From positions 62,001 to 126,000 of the forward strand of contig NZ_JAUXPI010000012.1 of the NCBI RefSeq assembly GCF_030684035.1: a stretch of 64,000 bases of DNA. The letters run 5' to 3'. Numbering within the stretch: the stretch's first letter is position 1; each line of letters opens with the position of its first letter. Positions 17,017 to 26,155 of the stretch are shown here, in pieces. Under the pieces are notes generated by a model. The model was not told the origin of the DNA and did no database searches. It saw only the letters and a program-made list of their open reading frames with translations. Origin of the DNA: Phaeovulum sp. (GTDB taxonomy: Bacteria > Pseudomonadota > Alphaproteobacteria > Rhodobacterales > Rhodobacteraceae). Position numbers and translations under genes: made by a program.

Positions 17017-17456
17017 TGTCCTCAGACCGGATCTTTGGTCTGGTCGTGCTTGGGGTGGCGCTGGCGTATATCGCCAGCGCCCTTCAGATCCAGACTTCGT
17101 TTCTGTCGGACCCGGTCGGACCCAAGGTGTTTCCGCTGATGATCGGTGGTGTTGCCGTGCTCGCCGCGCTGGTGCTGCTGCTGACCCCCGATGAAAACCC
17201 GGAATGGCCGAAGGGTGCCACCTGGCTGCATCTTGTCATCGCGCTGGTCGTGCTCATCGCCTACGCCTATTCGCTCAGGCCGATGGGCTTTCTGGTGCCC
17301 ACCGCGATTGCCGCCGGGGTGGTAAGCTATCAGATCAGCCCAAATCTGAAAACCGCCGCGCTGACCGGAATCGGTCTTTCGGCCGGGCTGTTCGCCATAT
17401 TCAAATACGCCCTCGGCCTCGGGCTCATCGCCCTGCCGCGCGCGATGATGGGCTGA
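17016..17456 (+). CDS. tctB: Tripartite tricarboxylate transporter small membrane subunit
   Basis: A 146-residue protein with four predicted membrane helices and the hydrophilic break after DENPEWPKG, the usual size and layout for TctB. It pairs with TctA in the inner membrane. The ATG shares one base with the tctC stop (TGATG), so it is translationally coupled; a GTG one codon upstream is the alternative. TctB sequences diverge strongly, so placement between tctC and tctA is the main support. Confidence 0.85.
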   Translation: MSSDRIFGLVVLGVALAYIASALQIQTSFLSDPVGPKVFPLMIGGVAVLAALVLLLTPDENPEWPKGATWLHLVIALVVLIAYAYSLRPMGFLVPTAIAAGVVSYQISPNLKTAALTGIGLSAGLFAIFKYALGLGLIALPRAMMG

Positions 17457-17468
17457 GGGGAATACCGA

Positions 17469-18986
17469 ATGGAAATCCTGTCGAACCTCGCGCTCGGGTT
17501 CAGCGTTGCGCTGAACCCTTTCACCCTGTTTCTGGCGGTGGTGGGTTGCTTTCTCGGCACCATCATCGGCGCGCTGCCGGGGCTTGGCCCATCGAATGGT
17601 GTCGCAATTCTGATCCCGCTGGCCTTCACCATGGGGCTTGATGCGACCTCGGCGCTGGTGCTGCTGACTTCGGTTTATTACGGAGCCATGTATGGCGGCC
17701 GCATCTCGTCGATCCTGCTCAACATCCCCGGCGATGAACCTGCCTTGATGACCACACTTGACGGCTACCCGATGGCCCGGCAGGGCCGCGCGGGCGATGC
17801 CCTCGTTATCTCGGGTGTGGCAAGCTTTGTCGGGGCCATGCTGGCCACCATCGGGCTTGTCATCTTCGCACCGATGCTGGCGCGGATAGCCTACAAGTTC
17901 GGCCCGGCAGAATACTTCGCGCTCTACCTGCTCGCCTTCGCCACGCTTGGCGGTGTCGGTTCCAAGAACCAGGCCAAGGCGGTAATCGCCACCTGCATCG
18001 GGCTGGGCATCGCGATGATCGGGCTCGACAACTCCACCGGCATGCCGCGTTTCACCTATGGCAATCTGCACATGATGGACGGGATTGACTTCCTTGTCGC
18101 CATCGTCGGCCTGTTCGCCATCACCGAAGTGTTTTTCTTCATCGAAACCCACGGCAAAGGCAGCGCCATCGGCGTGAAGCTGGAAAAGGTGACGATACCG
18201 ATCAAGGATCTGATCTTCACCTCGGGTGCCATGCTGCGCGGCTCCGGCATCGGCTTCATCGCCGGTATCCTGCCGGGCGCGGGTGCCTCGCTCGGTTCGT
18301 TCCTCGCCTATATGGCCGAGAAATCGGTGGCAGGAAAATCGGGCCGTTTCGGTCAGGGCGACCCGCGCGGCATCGCCGCGCCCGAGGCCGGCAACAACGC
18401 CGCCGCCGGCGGTGCGCTGATCCCGATGCTCACACTCGGCGTGCCGGGGTCAGGGACCACGGCGGTGCTGCTGGCGCTGCTGATGACGCTCAACATCACC
18501 CCCGGCCCGACGCTGTTCAAGGACAACCCCGAGGTGGTCTGGGGGCTGATTGCCAGCCTGCTCATCGCCAACGTCGTGCTCTTGATCATGAACATTCCGA
18601 TGGTCAAGATCTTCGTGAAGGTGCTGATGGTCCCGGCATGGGTGCTGCTGCCCGGCGTCACGATGATCTCCTTTGTGGGCATCTACTCGCTGACCGGCAG
18701 CTATTTCGACCTGGTGCTGATGGTTGCCTTCGGGGTGATGGGCTATTTCCTGCGCAAGCTCGATATTCCGACCGTGCCGGTGATCCTCGGCATCCTGCTG
18801 GGCAACAAGATGGAAGACAACCTGCGCAACGCCATGGTGGTTTCGAACGGCGACTGGACCTATCTGTTCAGCTCCGGCATCGCCATCGGTCTCTGGACGG
18901 CGGCAATTCTGGGCTTCGTCGCGCCGATCTTCCTGCGCCGGTTCCTGAAGCGCCCACCGCAGCCATTGGATGCGGAAGCCGATTGA
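17469..18986 (+). CDS. tctA: Tripartite tricarboxylate transporter large membrane subunit
   Basis: A 505-residue membrane protein, the normal TctA length, with about 11-12 helices. It carries the two inverted-repeat signature loops GALPGLGPSNGVAIL (near residue 36) and GILPGAGASLGSFLAY (near residue 266), the glycine-rich segments that form the substrate path. It takes carboxylate from TctC and imports it with protons or sodium. Ribosome site GAGGGG, 12 bases after tctB. The AtuA-like gene follows after one base. Confidence 0.92.
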   Translation: MEILSNLALGFSVALNPFTLFLAVVGCFLGTIIGALPGLGPSNGVAILIPLAFTMGLDATSALVLLTSVYYGAMYGGRISSILLNIPGDEPALMTTLDGYPMARQGRAGDALVISGVASFVGAMLATIGLVIFAPMLARIAYKFGPAEYFALYLLAFATLGGVGSKNQAKAVIATCIGLGIAMIGLDNSTGMPRFTYGNLHMMDGIDFLVAIVGLFAITEVFFFIETHGKGSAIGVKLEKVTIPIKDLIFTSGAMLRGSGIGFIAGILPGAGASLGSFLAYMAEKSVAGKSGRFGQGDPRGIAAPEAGNNAAAGGALIPMLTLGVPGSGTTAVLLALLMTLNITPGPTLFKDNPEVVWGLIASLLIANVVLLIMNIPMVKIFVKVLMVPAWVLLPGVTMISFVGIYSLTGSYFDLVLMVAFGVMGYFLRKLDIPTVPVILGILLGNKMEDNLRNAMVVSNGDWTYLFSSGIAIGLWTAAILGFVAPIFLRRFLKRPPQPLDAEAD

Positions 18987-18987
18987 A

Positions 18988-20346
18988 ATGACCCGTGTGC
19001 TGATCCCCACCGGGGCGCTGGGGCTGGGGTATGAACGCGCGGCGCTGGCGCTGGGCGTGGCAAACCGGCCAGACATCATCGCCGTTGACGGGGGGTCCAC
19101 GGACAGTGGGCCCTCCTATCTCGGGCGCGGGGTCTCGAAATACTCGCGTGGCTCGACCAAGGCCGAATGGCGAGAGCTGATGCTTGCCCGCGCCGAGGCC
19201 GGGGTGCCGCTGGTCATTGGCACCGCGGGCACCTGCGGTGCCGATGCGGCGGTGGACTGGCTTTTCCAGATCACCGAAGAGCTGGCGGCGGAACTGGGCC
19301 AGAAACTGCGCGTCGCAAGGCTCTATTCAAGCCAAAACGCCGCTGATCTGACCGCCGCGCTTGCTTCGGGCAAAATCACCCCGCTGCCCGCCGCGCCGCC
19401 GATTTCAGCTGAAATACTTGCCAGTTGCACCAATATCGTCGCCCTCGCCGGAGCCGAGCAGATCCAGGCGGCGCTGGCCACCGGTGCCGATATCGTCATT
19501 GCCGGGCGCACCACCGATACCGCCATCATCGCCGCATTGCCGCTTTTGCGCGGCGATCATGCGGGGGCGGCATGGCACGGGGCCAAGGTGGGCGAATGCG
19601 GCGCGATTGCCACCACCAACCCCGCCTCGGGAACCATCCAGATTGATTTCGACAAGACCGGCTTCACCTTCACCCCGCTTGGTGCCAGCGCCCGCGCGAC
19701 GCCCTACACCGTTTCGGCGCATATGCTTTATGAAAACTCCGACCCTTTCATTCTGCACGAACCGGGCGGCCAGCTTGACGTGACGGCGGCGCGCTATCAG
19801 GCTCTGAACCAGCGCGAAGTGCGGGTTGAGGGTTCGCGCTGGGTGCCGGGACCCTACACGGTCAAGCTTGAAGGCGCGCGGGTGGCGGGTTACCAGACCG
19901 TCGCCCTGGCGCTTCTGCGCGAGCGGCGCTATGTCGAAGCCGCCCGCGCCTGGGCCGATGCAGTCATTGCCGAGACCCGCGCCCGGGTTGCCGCCCGCCT
20001 GGGGCTGGCCGCTGACACCTACGATCTCGAAATTCGGCTGATCGGCATCGACGCCACGATGGGCGCGCTGGAAAACCACCGCCCGCTGCCCGCCGAAGTG
20101 GGCGCGCTGGCAATTGTCACCGCGCCGACCGAGGCGCTTGCGTCCGAGATTGGCAAGATGGTCAACCCCTACCTTCTGCACCACGCGCTGGAGGAAAACG
20201 AGCCGATGCCGACCTTTGCCTTTCCCTTCTCGCCCGCCGAAATGAACCGCGGCGCGATTTACGAATTCTGTCTCAACCACGTCCTGCACCTCAGCGAGCC
20301 GATGTCATCCTTCCGGCTTGTGGTCACCGAGGTCGGTCATGGTTGA
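18988..20346 (+). CDS. Acyclic terpene utilisation AtuA family protein (DUF1446)
   Basis: A 452-residue protein of the AtuA/DUF1446 family: N-terminal VDGGSTDSGPSYLG, IGTAGTCGADAAVDW and a C-terminal FAFPFSPAEMNRGAIYEFCLNHV. AtuA was first found in acyclic terpene (citronellol/geraniol) degradation; its reaction is not firmly known. The gene starts one base after tctA and overlaps the DUF4387 gene by 8 bases, so the pair is made with the transporter. The context points to conversion of the imported carboxylate, for instance an isomerase or hydratase-like step, but this is inference. Terpene degradation itself is not supported, as no atuC/F carboxylase genes are near. Confidence 0.82.
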   Translation: MTRVLIPTGALGLGYERAALALGVANRPDIIAVDGGSTDSGPSYLGRGVSKYSRGSTKAEWRELMLARAEAGVPLVIGTAGTCGADAAVDWLFQITEELAAELGQKLRVARLYSSQNAADLTAALASGKITPLPAAPPISAEILASCTNIVALAGAEQIQAALATGADIVIAGRTTDTAIIAALPLLRGDHAGAAWHGAKVGECGAIATTNPASGTIQIDFDKTGFTFTPLGASARATPYTVSAHMLYENSDPFILHEPGGQLDVTAARYQALNQREVRVEGSRWVPGPYTVKLEGARVAGYQTVALALLRERRYVEAARAWADAVIAETRARVAARLGLAADTYDLEIRLIGIDATMGALENHRPLPAEVGALAIVTAPTEALASEIGKMVNPYLLHHALEENEPMPTFAFPFSPAEMNRGAIYEFCLNHVLHLSEPMSSFRLVVTEVGHG

Positions 20347-20638
20347 ACTGGGCCAGATCGTCGAAAAGGTGCGCTCGAAAAACGCCGGGCCATTCTGGCT
20401 CACGATCGACGTTTTCTGCGGGAATAGTGACGTATTCGCCCGCGTCGCGGCACTTCCGACCGGCCGCGTCGCCGCCCTGTTCGGGGTTGCCGAGGCGGCG
20501 ATGAAGCGATTCGATATTGCCGATCTGAACGTGGTCAAGTTTTCGGTGCCGCGTCCGGTAGTGCAGGGCACCCGCGCCGACCGCGACATGCACGGCGCTG
20601 CCTGGGGCTGCCTGCTGGCCGAAATGCCGCTCGACTAA
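20339..20638 (+). CDS. DUF4387 family protein, small partner of AtuA-like protein
   Basis: A 99-residue protein recognised as DUF4387 by VRSKNAGPFWLTIDVFC and the C-terminal RPVVQGTRADRDMHGAAW. DUF4387 genes usually follow AtuA-like genes and in some proteins are fused to them, which suggests a two-subunit enzyme. The ATG lies inside the end of the AtuA gene (8-base overlap) with the frame shifted. The last 4 bases overlap the end of convergent idi. Function unknown. Confidence 0.8.
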   Translation: MVELGQIVEKVRSKNAGPFWLTIDVFCGNSDVFARVAALPTGRVAALFGVAEAAMKRFDIADLNVVKFSVPRPVVQGTRADRDMHGAAWGCLLAEMPLD

Positions 20639-21165
20639 CGTCGCAGCACGGCCCCAAAAATCCGGTCCATGTGCCGCGAGAGGTAGATCGCAAGCCACTT
20701 TGTGTAATGCTCCGGGTGGCGCGCCACATCGGCGGCAAGATCGTAAACCCCCACCCAGCGCAGATCCGAAACCTCGTCGGGGTTGGGCGAAACCTCGGTT
20801 TCGGGACCGGCATAGGCAAGAAATATATCCACCACCTCATGCTCCACCATGCCCTCGCCCACATCGGCGCGGTATTCGATGCGGTCGGCGAATGCCGGGT
20901 AGAGGCCGCTGATGCCCAGCTCTTCGCGCAATCTTCTTACCGCGCAATCGGCCGATTTCTCGCCCCATGCGGGGTGCGTGCAGCAGCTGTTGGCCCAAAG
21001 CCCGGCGCTGTGATACTTGCCCGCCGCCCGTCGCTGAATCAGCACCCGGTCGCCATCAAGCACAAAGACCGAAACCGCCTTGTGCTTGATCCCCTGCAGG
21101 TGCGCTTCCATCTTTTCCACCGGGACCAGCGCGCCGTGCACCCAGGCGGGAATCATCTCTGCCAT
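20635..21165 (-). CDS. idi: Isopentenyl-diphosphate delta-isomerase, type I
   Basis: A 176-residue Nudix-fold enzyme that interconverts isopentenyl and dimethylallyl diphosphate. Visible catalytic features are the metal/active-site Cys in WANSCCTHPAWGE, the modified Nudix helix AVRRLREELGI and the catalytic Glu in GEGMVEHEVVDIFLA. Size matches bacterial type I Idi. It supplies the same isoprenoid pathway as dxs and ispA, encoded 33 kb away. It is a single gene on the minus strand downstream of the secB terminator. Confidence 0.92.
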   Translation of the reverse strand: MAEMIPAWVHGALVPVEKMEAHLQGIKHKAVSVFVLDGDRVLIQRRAAGKYHSAGLWANSCCTHPAWGEKSADCAVRRLREELGISGLYPAFADRIEYRADVGEGMVEHEVVDIFLAYAGPETEVSPNPDEVSDLRWVGVYDLAADVARHPEHYTKWLAIYLSRHMDRIFGAVLRR

Positions 21166-21175
21166 AACTGATCCG

Positions 21176-21209
21176 GAAAAAAAGCCGCCGCGCCTATTCT
21201 GGCGCGGCG
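21176..21209 (-). terminator. Rho-independent terminator of secB
   Basis: CGCCGCGCC (21186-21194) and GGCGCGGCG (21201-21209) form a perfect 9-bp stem around TATTCT. Read on the minus strand the stem is followed by a run of seven T (21177-21183). It ends the secB transcript just before idi. Confidence 0.85.
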
Positions 21210-21260
21210 ACGCGAAATGTCACTTGGGCAGCTTGCCACTGGGTCAGCTTGCCGCGGCGA

Positions 21261-21761
21261 TCAGGAAAGCGCCTGCGTCGGTGCCGGCTTCTGCTCGGCG
21301 CGCCGCGCCAGTTCGGCCCGGTAAAGCACCAGAAAGTCGATGGTTTCCAGATAGAACGGGGCAAAGCCACCGTCGCGTGTCACATCCGACACGATGCGGC
21401 GGATGAACGGAAACAGCATCCGCGGGCACTCGATCAGCAAAAACGGGTGCATCTGCTCTTCCGCAATGCCTTCGACATGGAAGATCCCGGCGTAATCAAG
21501 CTCGAGCAAGAACAGCGGTGCCTTTTCGGGGCCGTTGGTCGAGGTGATCTTGAACTTGGTGATGACCTCATACTGGTGCTCGGCGGCCCTCTTGCGGGCG
21601 TCGAGGCTGACCTGCACCTGGGTTTCGGGTTTCACCTCATTGGTGGCAATGCCCTTTTGCGCAACAATGTTTTCAAACGACATGTCGCGCACGAACTGCG
21701 CCAGCACGCTCATCTTGACTTGCGGCACCTGCGGCGCGGCACCATTGGTTTCATCAGCCAT
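21261..21761 (-). CDS. secB: Protein-export chaperone SecB
   Basis: A 166-residue chaperone with the conserved start MADETNG, core VLAQFVRDMSFEN and the tail ECPRMLFPFIRRIVSDVTRDGGFAPFYLETIDF that forms the tetramer and SecA contacts. SecB keeps presecretory proteins unfolded and hands them to SecA. The ATG at 21761 has a GGAG site and gives the family length; upstream in-frame codons lack protein character. Followed by a strong terminator. Confidence 0.95.
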   Translation of the reverse strand: MADETNGAAPQVPQVKMSVLAQFVRDMSFENIVAQKGIATNEVKPETQVQVSLDARKRAAEHQYEVITKFKITSTNGPEKAPLFLLELDYAGIFHVEGIAEEQMHPFLLIECPRMLFPFIRRIVSDVTRDGGFAPFYLETIDFLVLYRAELARRAEQKPAPTQALS

Positions 21762-21816
21762 CGGAGTCTCCAAGAACCAGTTTCGGCAGCGGGTGTAGCA
21801 CCCCGCGCGCCCTGCC

Positions 21817-22293
21817 TCAATGCCGTGTCCAGCCTGAAGGCGGCGGCTCTGGCGCATTTTCCGGCCCGACCTCGTAATATTCGGCGTCGATCACCCCGGC
21901 ACCCTGCCTTGGGCGTATCTCGGCACCGCCGACGGTAAAGCTTGCCATCTGCACCCGCCGCGCCAGATAGCGCATCAGCGCGCGGCGCACAGCAGGCACC
22001 AGCAGCGCCAGCCCGACGGAATCGGTGAAAAACCCCGGTGTCAGCAGCATCGCCCCGGCAAACAGAATCATCGCCCCATGCGCAAGCGGCGCGGTCGGGT
22101 CGCGCAGATCGTGCAGCGCCAGACGCAGGTCGGAAAGTGCGCGCGCGCCCTGACTGCGCACCAGCGCCGTGCCCAAGGCCGCAGTTGCAAGCACCAGTCC
22201 AAGCGTCGGCCAAAGCCCGATTGCGCCGCCGACCTGAATGAACAGGCCGATCTCGACCAGCGGCACCAGCGCAAAGGCCAGAAATATCCACAT
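21817..22293 (-). CDS. fxsA: FxsA family membrane protein
   Basis: A 158-residue inner-membrane protein with about four helices: start MWIFLAFALVPLVEIGLFIQVG and the family stretch GAMILFAGAMLLTPGFFTDSVG. In E. coli FxsA overproduction blocks F-plasmid exclusion of phage T7; the normal role is unknown. The polar C-terminal tail is cytoplasmic. It is divergent from timA and upstream of secB, a common order in this family. Confidence 0.9.
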   Translation of the reverse strand: MWIFLAFALVPLVEIGLFIQVGGAIGLWPTLGLVLATAALGTALVRSQGARALSDLRLALHDLRDPTAPLAHGAMILFAGAMLLTPGFFTDSVGLALLVPAVRRALMRYLARRVQMASFTVGGAEIRPRQGAGVIDAEYYEVGPENAPEPPPSGWTRH

Positions 22294-22416
22294 CTCGCTT
22301 ACCCCTTGCCTCTGCCCGCCGCAAACGCGCCGGGCGGCGGTGGACTTGACCCCGCCGCTGCCCTACATAAGTGGGGATTGCCGGGTTTACCAACCCCGCC
22401 TGCCCGAGGTTCGCAC

Positions 22417-23079
22417 ATGTCCAATGCCGTGATTCAGCTGATCGTTCTCGCCGCGATCGCGATCTTTCTGATCTTGCGGCTAAAAAACGTTCTGGGCACC
22501 CGCGACGGGTTCGAGAAATCGGATCAGCTTGAGGCCGCGCCTGCCGCCCGCAGCACGCGCCGCGGCTTTGAGGTGATCGAGGGCGGGCAAGACCGCGACA
22601 TTACCGACCATGTCGCCGAAGGCACCGATGCCGCCGTGGCGCTGGCGGCGATGAAACGCGCCGAACCCTCGTTCGGCGTGACCGATTTCCTGCAAGGCGC
22701 GCGGGGTGCCTATGAGATGATCCTGATGGCGTTCGAGCGCAGCGACATTGCGCCGGTGCGCCCGTTTCTCGCACCCGAGGTTTATGCCGCCTTCGACGAG
22801 GTGGTGCAGGCGCGCGCCCGGCAGGGCCTGACCATGCAGGCAGAATTCATCGGCGTGCGCGAACTGACTCTGGCGGGGGCGGAATACGACGCGAAGTCAC
22901 GCGAGGCCGAGATTTCGGTGCGGTTTCTGGGCGAGCTGATCTCGGCGGCGCGCGATAGCGCCGGGCAAATCGTCGAGGGTGATCCGAAATCTGCGCGCAA
23001 GCAGCGCGATACCTGGACCTTCGCGCGCAAGATGGGTGCCAAGGATCCGAACTGGCAGCTTGTTGCCACCAGCGCCTGA
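22417..23079 (+). CDS. timA: Tim44/TimA family putative adaptor protein
   Basis: A 220-residue protein with one N-terminal membrane helix (residues 5-24) and a C-terminal Tim44-like domain (FLQGARGAYEMILMAFERSD ... DTWTFARKM). Alphaproteobacterial TimA resembles the membrane-binding domain of mitochondrial Tim44, and a link to protein export has been suggested by homology. The ATG at 22417 has a GAGG site. The Smr gene follows after nine bases, so they form an operon. Confidence 0.85.
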   Translation: MSNAVIQLIVLAAIAIFLILRLKNVLGTRDGFEKSDQLEAAPAARSTRRGFEVIEGGQDRDITDHVAEGTDAAVALAAMKRAEPSFGVTDFLQGARGAYEMILMAFERSDIAPVRPFLAPEVYAAFDEVVQARARQGLTMQAEFIGVRELTLAGAEYDAKSREAEISVRFLGELISAARDSAGQIVEGDPKSARKQRDTWTFARKMGAKDPNWQLVATSA

Positions 23080-23088
23080 GGTGGTGCC

Positions 23089-23697
23089 ATGCATCGCCGC
23101 CCGCGCAAGCTGAGCCCGGAAGAGCGCGAGCTTTGGGCGCAGGTCGCGGCAAGTGCTGTGGCTCTGCATGCCCCGCACCCGGCGGCGGACGAAGCCACGC
23201 TGCCGCAGGCCGCAGCGTCGCGCCCGCATCTTCCGCCACGCCTGCCACGCGCCGATCTGGCCGAATTTCGCATCGGCCAGGCGGTGACCAGGGCAGCTTT
23301 CGGGCACGACCCCGCCCCCGGTATTGCCGAGCGGCTGGCGCAGGCACCGCTCAGCATGGATATGAAGGCGCATCGCAAGATGTCGCGCGGGCGGCTCAGC
23401 CCCGAAGCGCGGATCGATCTGCATGGCATGACCCTTGCCGAGGCGCACCCCGAGCTTATCCGCTTCATCCTGCGCGCGCAGGATAGCGGCCTGCGGCTGG
23501 TGCTGGTCATCACCGGCAAGGGCCGACTTGGTGCCGATGATGGCCCGATTCCGATGCGGCACGGCATCTTGCGCCATCAGGTGCCGCACTGGCTGCATCA
23601 GGTGCCGCTGTCGGCTTCGGTGCTGCAAGTGGCGCAGGCGCATCTGCGGCATGGCGGAACCGGGGCCTATTACGTCTATCTACGCCGCGCGCGGTAG
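23089..23697 (+). CDS. Smr/MutS2-type domain protein
   Basis: A 202-residue protein with a basic, disordered N-terminal half and a C-terminal Smr domain: DLHGMTLAEA (110-119), LVITGKGRLG and the GTGAYYVYLRR ending. Smr domains have nicking or RNA endonuclease activity in other proteins; the specific target here is unknown. It is co-transcribed with timA. In related genomes a lytic transglycosylase gene (mltA) usually sits between these two; here there is no room for it. Confidence 0.85.
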   Translation: MHRRPRKLSPEERELWAQVAASAVALHAPHPAADEATLPQAAASRPHLPPRLPRADLAEFRIGQAVTRAAFGHDPAPGIAERLAQAPLSMDMKAHRKMSRGRLSPEARIDLHGMTLAEAHPELIRFILRAQDSGLRLVLVITGKGRLGADDGPIPMRHGILRHQVPHWLHQVPLSASVLQVAQAHLRHGGTGAYYVYLRRAR

Positions 23698-23785
23698 ATC
23701 GCGCCGGGCGCGCGCCACCGCGACCCTCGGTGCCAGGCGCACCCCTTGCGCCCCCATGGCCGCTCGTGGCGGCAATGGAAAGGGG

Positions 23786-25090
23786 TCAGAGCACGTAGCG
23801 GCTGAGGTCGGTCGAGCGCGAAAGATCGCCCAGATGCTTTTCCACAAACGCCGCATCGACCACCACCGCCTCGCCGCCCCGATCCGGCGCGGTAAAGGAA
23901 AGTTCCTCGAACACCCGCTCCATCACCGTGTAAAGGCGGCGCGCGCCGATGTTTTCCACCGCGCGGTTGACCTCTGCGGCAATCCTCGCCAGTGCGGCAA
24001 TGCCTTCGGGGGTGAAACTCACGGTCACCTGCTCGGTTGCCATCAGCGCCGAATATTGCAGTGTCAGCGCATTGTCTGGCTCGGTAAGAATCCGCACGAA
24101 ATCGGCTTCGGTCAGCGGCTGCAACTCCACCCTGATCGGCAAACGCCCCTGCAATTCGGGCAAAAGGTCCGAAGGCTTGGCAATGTGGAATGCCCCCGAG
24201 GCGATGAACAAAATGTGGTCGGTCTTGACCGGCCCGTACTTGGTTGAAACCGTGGTGCCCTCGATCAGCGGCAAAAGGTCGCGCTGCACCCCCTCGCGGC
24301 TGACATCGGCACCGCGCGTTTCCGCCCGGCTGGCCACCTTGTCGATCTCGTCGATGAACACAATGCCCTGCTGCTGCACCGCCTCAAGCGCCGCCGCCTT
24401 CACCGCCTCGTCATCCAGAAGCTTGTCGGCCTCTTCCGAGATCAACAGCTCGTAGCTTTTCGCCACGGTCATGCGTTTGCGCGTGCGCCGCCCGCCAAAG
24501 GCCTTGCTGAGCATGTCCTGCAAGCCCTGCATCTGGCCTTCCATCCCCGGCCCGCCCAGCGGCATCATGCCCATGGTCGGCGCGGTATCGGCCACCTCCA
24601 GTTCGATCAGCGTTGCGTCCAGCTCTCCCCGTTTCAGCTTGCCGCGGAACATCTCGCGCGTCGCTTCGCGCGCGTCGGAGCCCGCCAGCGCCTCGATCAC
24701 CCGCTCCTCCGCCGCCTTGTGGGCGCGGCCGCGCACCTCATCGCGCATCCGGCCCCGGGTTTCGAGCACCGCCGCATCGGTCAGATCGCGGATGATCTGT
24801 TCCACGTCGCGGCCCACATAGCCCACTTCGGTGAACTTCGTCGCCTCGACCTTGAGGAACGGCGCGCGCGCCAGCCTGGCCAGCCTTCGGCTGATCTCGG
24901 TCTTGCCCACCCCGGTCGGCCCGATCATCAGAATGTTCTTCGGGTAAACCTCTTCGCGCAGATCGTCAGCCAGTTGCTTGCGCCGCCAGCGGTTGCGCAG
25001 GGCCACGGCAACCGCGCGTTTCGCGGCATTCTGGCCGATGATGTAACGGTCAAGCTCGGAAACGATTTCGCGCGGCGTCAGGTCTGTCAT
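23786..25090 (-). CDS. hslU: ATP-dependent protease ATPase subunit HslU
   Basis: A 434-residue AAA+ ATPase with Walker A GPTGVGKT (57-64), Walker [10 protein letters not shown], the I domain between them and the C-terminal [20 protein letters not shown] that inserts into HslV and activates it. It unfolds proteins and feeds them to the HslV chamber. The gene follows a membrane-protein gene after 3 bases in the hslV operon. Confidence 0.96.
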   Translation of the reverse strand: MTDLTPREIVSELDRYIIGQNAAKRAVAVALRNRWRRKQLADDLREEVYPKNILMIGPTGVGKTEISRRLARLARAPFLKVEATKFTEVGYVGRDVEQIIRDLTDAAVLETRGRMRDEVRGRAHKAAEERVIEALAGSDAREATREMFRGKLKRGELDATLIELEVADTAPTMGMMPLGGPGMEGQMQGLQDMLSKAFGGRRTRKRMTVAKSYELLISEEADKLLDDEAVKAAALEAVQQQGIVFIDEIDKVASRAETRGADVSREGVQRDLLPLIEGTTVSTKYGPVKTDHILFIASGAFHIAKPSDLLPELQGRLPIRVELQPLTEADFVRILTEPDNALTLQYSALMATEQVTVSFTPEGIAALARIAAEVNRAVENIGARRLYTVMERVFEELSFTAPDRGGEAVVVDAAFVEKHLGDLSRSTDLSRYVL

Positions 25091-25093
25091 CGG

Positions 25094-26155
25094 TCACTCC
25101 GCATAGGGCGGCAAGCGGTGCTTGCCGGGAAACTCGGGCAGGCCGCGCATCAGCCGGGCGCGCAGACCGGTCCAGAAAGCCCCGAGAGCGGTCAAGAACA
25201 GCCCCAGCACCACCAGCACCCAGGGCCAGGAAAGATCGCCCCCCTGCCGCGCCACGAGGCTGACCAGAAACGCGAGGTAGCCGATGCCTGCGGTCAGGAA
25301 GCTCCGCCGGTCGATGATCAGCGCCAGCACGGTGATCCCCGCCAGTGCCAGCGCCAGCAGCCAATAGCCCGCCCCCGGCCCCATGTTGTAAAACGTCAGC
25401 GCCACGGTGTTGACCAGCGCCGGGGCCGCCAGCAGATGCAGCCAGAATGCGCTTGCGGAATTGCGGCCCAGGCGGTGCGGGTCGCGCATGTCGAACCAGA
25501 GCCCGGCGACAAAGGCCAGCGCCCCGAAAATGAGCGTGCCCATTGCAAGCCCCGAACCGTTGCGCAGATCGAAGGCATCGGCAAGGTGCCCCAGATCGGT
25601 ACCGGGGTTGACCGATCGCGTCAGCACCATGACCGCCGCAAGCCCGGTCAGCCCCAGAAGAAACATGGTGAACGGCAAGCGGAACACCCGATACCACACG
25701 ATCAACCCGACGCCGATGATTGCCAGCACCGAAAGCGCCGCTCCGGTAAAGGTGCTTTCCAGATCAAGCGCCTTGCCCACCATCCAGACCCCCACCCCGG
25801 CAAGCGCCATGGCGTAGCTTGTGACCAGCACGATCGAGGGCAGCACCATCCGCCGCCGCCGGGTGAAATAGAACGCGAAAGCCCAGCAGACCGCCGCCCA
25901 GAACAGCATGATTGCGCCGGGGTCGCCCAAGAGCGCCGAAACCCCGACGATTCCGGAAATGAGGATCACCAAACCGACCGAAACGAAGATTTCGGCGAAG
26001 CCCTTGAACAGCTCGAAAGGCTCGTCCTCGGCCCCCATCGCGCCGCGCTGTCCCGCCCGGGTATCGGCCAGCACGATCAGGCGGCTCGCCTGCGCCTCGG
26101 TGACATGGCCGGCTGCCACGGCGGCGCGCAGGTCTTCGCGGGTAATCTCAGCCAC
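25094..26155 (-). CDS. Polytopic membrane protein of unknown function between hslV and hslU
   Basis: A 353-residue protein with a short soluble N-terminus (about 45 residues, [26 protein letters not shown]) and about ten hydrophobic helices. The arrangement resembles small DUF2157-like membrane proteins, but no family is firmly recognised. It starts at GTG 26155 with a GGAGAG ribosome site, overlaps the end of hslV by 8 bases and ends 3 bases before hslU, so the three genes share one transcript. Its role in proteolysis or heat shock is unknown. Confidence 0.75.
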   Translation of the reverse strand: MAEITREDLRAAVAAGHVTEAQASRLIVLADTRAGQRGAMGAEDEPFELFKGFAEIFVSVGLVILISGIVGVSALLGDPGAIMLFWAAVCWAFAFYFTRRRRMVLPSIVLVTSYAMALAGVGVWMVGKALDLESTFTGAALSVLAIIGVGLIVWYRVFRLPFTMFLLGLTGLAAVMVLTRSVNPGTDLGHLADAFDLRNGSGLAMGTLIFGALAFVAGLWFDMRDPHRLGRNSASAFWLHLLAAPALVNTVALTFYNMGPGAGYWLLALALAGITVLALIIDRRSFLTAGIGYLAFLVSLVARQGGDLSWPWVLVVLGLFLTALGAFWTGLRARLMRGLPEFPGKHRLPPYAE

